19,375 nt of DNA from Sanguinoderma infundibulare (taxonomy: Eukaryota > Basidiomycota > Agaricomycetes > Polyporales > Polyporaceae). The first letter of the stretch is position 1. Each line of letters begins with the position of its first letter. Both the position numbers and the translations under genes were made by a program. Shown here one piece after another: positions 8,117-19,375 of this stretch. The stretch covers positions 1 through 19,375 of the forward strand of contig JAVLRN010000064.1 in the NCBI GenBank assembly GCA_032821775.1. The letters run 5' to 3'. The notes under the pieces are model-generated. The model made no database searches and had not been told where the DNA came from. It saw nothing but the letters and a program-made list of their open reading frames with translations.

Positions 8117-8298
8117 TTACATTAAATATAAATATAAATATAATAATATTCCAAATAGTAATCCGATTATATAAGCAAAAAGTTTTTTAAAATCATTATC
8201 TAAAAATAATCGTTTAACATCATCATCTAATGATGCTATATATACTTTATATTCAAATAGTTTATGAATATAAATAGGGAGGTATGAGGGAAGAGTAA
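8117..8298 (-). pseudogene. Open frame trailing nad4, membrane-helix protein tail
   Basis: In a frame shifted relative to nad4, an open stretch runs from the A run at 8299-8307 to TAA at 8117-8119. It encodes roughly 60 residues: a segment with LPSYLPIYIHKLFEYK, an acidic/basic stretch (SLDDDVKRLFLDNDFKK) and a hydrophobic helix ending LYLYLYLM. It overlaps the last codons of nad4 and has no ATG of its own near the start. With the hydrophobic end of the nad4 extension it would give helix, charged linker, helix, as in the 1748-2059 protein. Loss of one A or gain of two in the nine-base run would fuse it to nad4. It is most simply a frameshifted or decayed second part of that extension. Confidence 0.4.
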
Positions 8299-9421
8299 TT
8301 TTTTTTTGAAACGAATAATAGTAATATAATTAAATCTAATATTAGATATATTATATATATTAAAATTAATATTAAATGGTAATATAACATTGTTTTAAGT
8401 GGAATAAAATATTGCATGATCACAGTTGTTAAAATAACAAGGAAAAGAAAGATATAATATTTAGTATCATAGATATTATCATTATTATCATTATTTTTAT
8501 TAGATGTACTTAAAAATCTAGAGTTCAAACTAACTTTATTTTTAAATTTAGAATCTAAGATCGTATTATGATCTATTTTTAATATTAAGGGGGTAATAGA
8601 AATATTGTATAATAAAGAACTTACTGATAAATGTAAAGAATCTAATATAACATTAGGGAAAATACCTAATAATATAGTAGGTATTAATAAAGCTATTAGT
8701 AAATTAAATTCCAATCTAGTAATATCTTGTACTGGTTTTAAGTGAGGAGAATATAATCCGTAAGATAATCTATTATAAAGATAAATAGAATAACAAGCAG
8801 ATAATACAATTCCAGTAGCTCCTAAAGCTGCTATAATAGGGCTATGATTCCAAATACCAATTAAAGATAATTGTTCACCCAGGAAATTTAAAGATAAAGG
8901 TATACCAGTATTAGCTAAAGTAAATATAAAGAATAGAATAGTGAATACAGGCATATAAGTTACCAGACCTCTCATATAGTGAATAATTCTAGTTCCTGTT
9001 CTTTCATAGATAATACCACCTACACAAATAAATAATGCTGGGGAAACAAAACCATGTGCTAAAGATAATAAAATAGCACCTTCAATACCTTGAATACAAT
9101 TAGAAAATAAACCAAGAGTAACAACACTCATATGAGCAATACTTGAGTAAGCAATTAAAGATTTAGTATCCTGTTGGACTATAGTAGCTAAAGAAGAATA
9201 AATTAAAGTAACTACAGCAATAGTTTGAATTAAAGGACCAAAGTAGTGAGAAGCATCAGGCAATAAGTTAATTAGAACTCTTAAAAACCCATAAGTAGAG
9301 AATTTTAATATAGTTCCAGCTAATAAAATAGATCCAGCTAAAGGACTATCAGCATGAGCTCTATATAACCAACCTGTTAAAGGCCATAATGGTGTTTTTA
9401 CTGCAAAAGCTAAGAAAAATG
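8262..9421 (-). CDS. nad4: NADH dehydrogenase subunit 4, exon 2, with C-terminal extension
   Basis: ND4 is a proton-pumping antiporter-like membrane subunit of respiratory complex I. The exon starts at 9421 right after the intron's terminal G and restores the frame (FFLAFAVKTPLWPLTGWLYR). It continues through HADSPLAGSILLAGTILK and many transmembrane helices. Normal ND4 length (about 480-490 residues) is reached near 8603, after the conserved ILLGIFPNVILDSL. The frame nevertheless runs on for about 113 more residues: an Asn/Asp-rich linker (NKNNDNNDN) and two further hydrophobic helices, stopping at TAA (8262-8264). Exons 1 and 2 together encode 595 residues, clearly longer than usual. The extension looks like a fused foreign membrane frame. 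Confidence 0.93.
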
Positions 9422-10512
9422 CTCAGGGTTAGGCCTTCTATCATTTCAGATACAGCTGGCTTATCTTCTCAATATGAATACAATTGTATACTGTCCTGAG
9501 GACATGGTATTCATATCTTATTTAGGTGTTAAACTAAAATCCGTCACCGGTGAACCGGACCATTTCTTCTAATCTCATATAACAAGTTTTATTGTTACTT
9601 AGATGATCATGTGGCGTTTGGCCTCTACGCTTTTACAATGATAGTTTCCAGTCATTGACTTAGTTCGACGATATTCTTAAAGTAATTACTTATTCTCACT
9701 TTAAGAGGTCTCTCGAGTTTGCCACTCAGAAATAATTCATAGTAATAAAATCATTGTTCTTTAAATTTATTTGGAGTCTACACCTATTTTATACATCATA
9801 CTACTACACATATATGGTAATATTAAAGGTCTAAGTTTTTCCATAGATTTACTTGAAATATAAATAGTAGGTTTATTTCTTTGCATATGTATACTACATT
9901 TTAAGTTAAATTTATGTATTAATATACTTATAATAAATACACACTCTTGAATAGTAAATGATTGAGTTTGGAGAGTCAGACCTTTGTTAACTTTAGTACC
10001 ATCTCCCATAATCCAATGGGCTAATGCTTCATAAGTTAACATATTATATAAATCTAAAGGCACTACTTTTTTCCCTTCTTGGTAAAACATATTATACCAT
10101 TCGGTAAAACAAGGATAAACTCTAGTAGCAAACATGAAACAGGTAAAAATTTTACCGTTAAGATATGTTTTAGTTATTGTAGGTAGTGATCTACAGTAAT
10201 GAGATAGTTTAGTATAAACTAGCCAAAGATATTCAAAATTAGTTTGTTTTAAGGCCAATAAAGTTTTACCAGATTTATTTTTATATAACCAACCATCTGA
10301 CAAAAGAACTCCCAATATAATAGAATGTAAATGAACTGGAATTTGACACATTCCTCTAAGTTTTGACGTAAAACCTTTATAATTTAAGGTAGAGCCCATA
10401 GAAGTGGGAGACGAATAAACTACTAAACTTTTACATTCTCTCCCAGTATTTAAAGTGCTATTACTTGAATGAATTAATCTGTTGGTCATGTCTTTATTGC
10501 TGAAGTAGAGTG
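9422..10512 (-). mobile_element. Group I intron in nad4
   Basis: This sequence interrupts nad4 between TGG-TTG-T and CA-TTT-TTC, so the upstream exon ends in T and the intron ends in G, as group I splicing expects. The upstream two-thirds carry an exon-fused LAGLIDADG gene. The ribozyme part (about 9422-9766) contains a stem-rich core with GACTGGAAACTATC. It differs from the cox1 introns here, lacking their AGAGACTACACG and GATATAGTCC core strings, so it belongs to a different subgroup. Confidence 0.85.
9767..10512 (-). CDS. LAGLIDADG homing endonuclease, fused in frame to nad4 exon 1
   Basis: The frame continues without a stop from nad4 exon 1 into the intron and ends at 9767. Its intron-encoded part is about 248 residues. 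The first LAGLIDADG-type motif is ILGVLLSDGWL and the second EALAHWIMGDGT, each with the acidic residue expected to coordinate the metal. The C-terminal half (QSFTIQECVFIISILIHKF ... YISSKSMEKLRPLI) closely resembles the HEG of the cox1 intron at 17803-18786, so both belong to the same LAGLIDADG subfamily. Such proteins cut intronless alleles to spread the intron, and are usually released from the exon fusion by proteolysis. The frame is intact, so the enzyme may be active. Confidence 0.9.
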
Positions 10513-11140
10513 ACAACCACAATATTTTTTGACTTTCTAAACTTATTTCATTTAATGATATAAATTGGAAATCTGTAGAACCTACATAACTATAAATTTG
10601 TAATATAGCTAATAACATAAATAAAGATCCAGCTAAAGTATATAAAAAGAATAATAAAGCACTTCTTATTCTATTTACACCTGAACCATATACTATAATT
10701 ATGATAAATAATATAGGTAAAACACTTTCAAAAAAGATATAGAATAAGAATAAATCTAATACAACAAATAATGCAATTTGTAATGTTTCTAAAATTAAAA
10801 ATGAAATTAAAAAGTATTTAACATTTTGATAAATATTTTTATAATTTGATAATAATGCAATAGGTGTTATAAATGTAGTTAATAATACATAATATAATGA
10901 TATTCCATCTATTCCTATATTAAAATGACAAAAACTTAACTCATTAAATTCTAATATAAATTGATATCCACTTATATTTGAATCAAATTGAATCCATAAT
11001 AATATAGAAATGAATAGATTGATTAAAGATGTTGATAAAGCTATTACTTTCATTCTCCCTTCATTTTTAGGATTGTTTTCAGGAATGAATAATAATAACA
11101 GAGACCCGATTAAAGGTACAAGTAATAATGATATAAGCAT
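10513..11140 (-). CDS. nad4: NADH dehydrogenase subunit 4, exon 1
   Basis: The ATG at 11140 opens the N-terminal 209 codons plus one base: hydrophobic helix LISLLLVPLIGSLLLLFIPE, then FNIGIDGISLYYVLLTTF with the conserved Gly-Ile-Asp-Gly motif, the FYIFFESVLP segment (conserved membrane Glu for proton transfer), and RSALLFFLYTLAGSLFML. It ends in KILWL just before the intron. It is the first conventional gene downstream of cox1, about 1 kb away. Confidence 0.95.
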
Positions 11141-12180
11141 AATTTATTTATTTTATTTAATTTAAATTCATTTTTATTCAATGAATTTTAGTAACAATTT
11201 TATTTTCTTTTCGTGAAATTTTATAAATTATTTAAACTGAATATATTGGTTTTAAATAAGGAAAAAGTTTTATTAATAGATAATAGGACTCTATTAAAAG
11301 AGGATAATGTTATCTAATAGCAAATATCATTAAGATATTGATTTAAAAAGAATTATTTTTATTAACCTAAAAAGACTAAATAACAATGAATCATTAATTG
11401 ATATTCAATTATTACTTAAGACTAAGATTAAGTTTAATTTGAATAATAAAATCATAAGCGATAATATTAAAATCTATTAAGACAAGTACTGTTGGAGCAA
11501 ATTCACCTAGATGAAAACCCAAAGAATTTTACAATTCTAATAATACTATTTATTTTTAAAATATAAATATAAAATTTATAATATAAAATTTATAATATAA
11601 AATAGGTCATACAGAATAATATCTTAATCACAGCCTATACACAATAAAATATAAAGGATGGGGATAGTAGATATTGATTTTTCTTGCGAAGAGATTATCT
11701 CAACAAGAGAATACTACCATAAATACTATAAGCGGAAGCACAAAGACCTATTAATAATACAAAATACCATGTAAAACCAAGTATTAACCATAATACCTAG
11801 ACTAACCGTAAAGTTTGTTTATAATAAAAAAAAATGTGACGCCCCTAATGGAAATTCCAAAAAAAATTGAATTTAATATTTTTTTTTACCATTAACAGTT
11901 TCATAGTAAAAACTTGAATTAAAATAAATACTAAGTAAATCATAACTAAATTTAATTTGAAATTCAATTGCAGTAATTCTAAAGCACCACTTACAAAACC
12001 AATAGATGGTTTTTCTAAGGTGATGAAGCTACAATATTAATATTACCCTTAATGAAACCAAAATCTTTTTTTAGTTAAATTTTAAACATAATTAAATTAT
12101 TTACTATAATTGTCTGTATTACTTTCATAATTAAATTACAATTTAATAATATTAAGGGTTTCATCACAAGTATTTTTTTA
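11141..12180. other. Spacer between cox1 and nad4 with coding-like remnants
   Basis: No standard gene or tRNA was found. On the minus strand three short open stretches have protein-like composition. About 12038-11845 encodes a ~64-residue segment with EKPSIGFVSGALELL. About 11800-11690 encodes LWLILGFTWYFVLLIGLC followed by ASAYSIYGS. About 11530-11420 encodes GFHLGEFAPTVLVLIDF. None has a convincing start and they are in different frames. They could be pieces of a decayed gene. A 14-bp tandem repeat sits at 11567-11603. Confidence 0.45.
11567..11603. repeat. Tandem repeat of a 14-bp AT unit
   Basis: The unit ATATAAAATTTATA occurs twice in full, followed by a nine-base partial third copy. 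It is AT-rich slippage in the spacer. Confidence 0.8.
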
Positions 12181-13757
<1,577 letters not shown>

Positions 13758-13800
13758 ACCAGATAAACCTAAGAAGTGTTGAGGGAAGAATGTTAAGTTA
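13758..13800 (-). CDS. cox1: cox1 exon of 43 bp
   Basis: This short exon encodes NLTFFPQHFLGLSG, a well conserved COX1 stretch. It begins T-AAC after the intron's terminal G (13801) and completes the split codon GT|T of the preceding exon. It ends GGT before the next intron. Exons of 155 and 43 bp together make 66 whole codons, supporting both junctions. Confidence 0.93.
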
Positions 13801-16313
<2,513 letters not shown>

Positions 16314-16363
16314 ATCATGAAGGGCTATATCCATTGAAGCATTAGCTAATACAACACCTGTAA
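16314..16363 (-). CDS. cox1: cox1 exon of about 50 bp
   Basis: Encodes TGVVLANASMDIALHD, with the conserved His-Asp pair near the Mg site. The 3' end is firm (CAT-GAT). The 5' end is placed so that the frame joins GG from the previous exon and the intron ends in G; 16364 is possible. With the 163-bp exon it totals 71 whole codons. Confidence 0.9.
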
Positions 16364-17802
<1,439 letters not shown>

Positions 17803-18786
17803 CTATTAAGATTTAACTAATTTAAATGTATACATATGTGCCCTACACATAATTTATATTTCATTAAATTAATCTTAACTTGGACTATGTCTTATCCCTT
17901 CCTTTTTAGGTTAGGGATTTTCCCGTGTAGTCTCTGAGGACCCTACTAAGATATTCGAAAATATTTATTGGTTTCCTGCAAGTTGTATAAGGTTAAGTGA
18001 TTTTTACGTACTCTCTTTTTTTTTTATTACTTTTCCTTTTTCTAAAAAAGGATAGAGTATCGTACACTAAATTTAAATAGTTTCTTGCATATAGGGAAAT
18101 GATAATCCATACTTTTTCAAATAAGGACGACGTGAGGAATTTAGCTATACTCCCAACTTATAGGTCATAGTTTTATGCATAAAAGGCAAAATAAGTTTTT
18201 TAACTGTCTCTACAGACTTAGCTAAAATATAAATTCTATAGTTTCCCACAGCTTTGTGAATAGAGCAATTTAGATCATATTTCTTACTTAGATACAGACT
18301 AAGTCTTTGAACACCTGCAAGGGTAAAACAATCTGTACAAAGATATAAACCCTTAGAAGTACCTCTCGATCCGTCTTGCATAAGCCAATGGGCTAAAGCG
18401 AGAGGAGTTAATAATGATAAGTCTAAAGGAACTATTTTAACTCTACCATTATAAAAATTAAAATAAAAATCATTTAACACGGGTAAAGCTTTACTTCAAA
18501 AGTTTAAACTTGAGTAAGTTTTCAAAGTTCTTTTATCCAAATAAGAAATTTCTCTATATCTACCAGAGCATATTTCCTCTAAAGAATTTAACACACTTAA
18601 AAAATAATCCTTTTTATCTAAGCTTTGTGTAAAGCCAAATCTTGCATTTAGCCCTTTAGGGGGTAACTCTAATTTAGCATCCCCTAACAGGGACCCGAAT
18701 ATAATTTCCTTAGCCCCATTTGAAATAAAGGGCTTATCCAATTTTGCGGCAATAAGTTGAGAGTAAAGAATTAAATAACAAAATTC
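17803..18786 (-). mobile_element. Group I intron in cox1 with LAGLIDADG gene upstream of the core
   Basis: It splits cox1 between GLD and VDT. The exon ends GAT and the intron ends AATAG. The core at about 17803-18110 has TATGCAAGAAAC, GCAGGAAACC, GTAGGGTCCTCAGAGACTAC and GACATAGTCC. The stretch around AAGATATTCGAAAATATTT nearly matches that of the next intron (17475-17540), showing that the ribozymes are close relatives although the HEGs belong to unrelated families. Confidence 0.9.
18145..18786 (-). CDS. LAGLIDADG homing endonuclease, fused in frame to the 27-bp cox1 exon
   Basis: The frame continues from cox1 HHMFAVGLD into the intron for about 213 residues and stops at TAG (18145-18147). 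An internal TGA (18496-18498) is read as Trp in SSLNFWSKALPV, one of the best signs of code 4 here. The two motifs are EIIFGSLLGDAKL and LALAHWLMQDGS. The C-terminal half resembles the nad4 intron HEG (LAHW.M.DG, FTL/FTI, LNCSIH, ILAKS, LILPFM), pointing to a common ancestor that invaded two genes. The frame is intact under code 4. Confidence 0.9.
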
Positions 18787-18813
18787 ATCTAACCCGACAG
18801 CGAACATGTGGTG
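18787..18813 (-). CDS. cox1: cox1 micro-exon of 27 bp with the copper-B histidine pair
   Basis: Nine codons, HHMFAVGLD, sit between two group I introns. The 5' neighbour is an intron terminal G (18814) and the exon ends GAT. The His-His pair corresponds to the CuB ligands of haem-copper oxidases, so correct splicing of this tiny exon is essential. Confidence 0.93.
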
Positions 18814-19375
18814 CAAATTTAGTGTATGTGGTTATCATACACACTGATCTAACGACCAGGATCGGACTATATCTTCATCTTTCTATGGTGTTGCTTTACC
18901 TGTTTTTAAAGTTAAAGTGTTGTTCTTGTTAATTTGTTTTGAAATAACACGAATTTGATCTAGACCTGTTTTAACAAGGTGTTCTTTGTTTAATACCATA
19001 TTGTACACTTTATTCCATTTGTCGAACGATTCTCTTTTCTTAGTAAGAAGAGGATATGATATAAAGTAGTCTCTTATTGAAACTAAACCTTTGTAAGTGT
19101 TTACATGATACCGATAGACAGTATTTGTTTGATTTCGGAGATTAACTTGACCAAATCCAAATAAATCTCGAATATGAAGAAGAAGAAATTGAGCCATTTT
19201 TTGGTCAATAATAAATCGAAGGATAACTCGATATCCTGTAAGTGTATTAAGTCGTTTTTCAATTTTTACATTAAAACAACCTTCCGCATCAGTAAATCCA
19301 GATAACCAAGCATCATAAAGTGTAGGCCTAAGTAACTTAAAATTTAAATTAAGTTGTATGCCAAATTTATCATTT
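18814..19375 (-). mobile_element. Group I intron in cox1, 3' part only (cut by window edge)
   Basis: The intron 3' end (CACTAAATTTG) abuts the micro-exon. A GATATAGTCC element lies near 18860-18870, between the HEG stop and the splice site. The rest of the core and the upstream exon lie off the right edge. The insertion splits the conserved WA-HHM stretch of COX1. Confidence 0.85.
18883..19375 (-). CDS. LAGLIDADG homing endonuclease, C-terminal part (partial)
   Basis: The frame is open from the window edge (19375) to TAG at 18883. It contains the second LAGLIDADG motif in DAWLSGFTDAEGCFNV. The family-typical C-terminus follows: FISYPLLTKKRESFDKWNKV, then LNKEHLVKTGLDQIRVISKQIN. The N-terminal half with the first motif lies outside. 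It resembles the HEG at 15530-16313 in its second half (WLSGF..AEGCF) and is intact in the visible part. Confidence 0.9.
   Translation of the reverse strand, partial: NDKFGIQLNLNFKLLRPTLYDAWLSGFTDAEGCFNVKIEKRLNTLTGYRVILRFIIDQKMAQFLLLHIRDLFGFGQVNLRNQTNTVYRYHVNTYKGLVSIRDYFISYPLLTKKRESFDKWNKVYNMVLNKEHLVKTGLDQIRVISKQINKNNTLTLKTGKATP

Noticed and set aside
5339..8261. Search for atp8, atp9, nad4L or rps3 in the spacers
   Set aside because: No recognisable start or conserved motif of these genes was found on either strand.

Overview
The window is a piece of a fungal mitochondrial genome, most likely from a basidiomycete (Agaricomycetes-like). It is AT-rich, UGA is read as Trp (genetic code 4), and cox1 and nad4 are split by group I introns carrying LAGLIDADG or GIY-YIG homing endonuclease genes (HEGs). 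The assignment below phylum level is inference. All recognisable conventional genes (rnl, atp6, ten tRNAs, nad4, cox1) lie on the minus strand, so the biological reading direction runs from right to left.

Layout in window coordinates. 1-1720: 5' half of the large-subunit rRNA gene (minus; its 3' part lies off the left edge). 1748-3853: plus-strand reading frames that match no standard mitochondrial gene. They encode small membrane proteins and a 315-residue protein with a disordered tail, and look like integrated mitochondrial-plasmid material. 3854-4565: AT-rich spacer with a perfect 16-bp hairpin. 4566-5338: atp6, interrupted by a one-base frameshift. 5339-7438: spacer and a tRNA block, in transcription order A, F, T, Q, K, Y, M, S(UGA), H, then a second CAU tRNA. 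7439-8261: spacer holding a 31-bp copy of rnl sequence. 8117-11140: nad4 in two exons with one LAGLIDADG group I intron and an unusual C-terminal extension. 11141-12180: spacer with short coding-like remnants. 12181-19375: the 3' part of cox1, six exons and six introns (the most upstream one is cut by the window edge), with HEGs in all six.

Functionally, cox1 (complex IV catalytic subunit), nad4 (complex I proton-pumping subunit) and atp6 (ATP synthase a subunit) are respiratory inner-membrane proteins. rnl and the tRNAs serve mitochondrial translation. The HEGs spread the self-splicing introns that interrupt the respiratory genes.

A recurring oddity is that atp6, three cox1 intron HEGs, one plus-strand reading frame and the trnK anticodon loop would each become normal if one base were added to an A/T homopolymer. 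This points to homopolymer under-calling in the assembly, though real decay or translational frameshifting cannot be ruled out from sequence alone.
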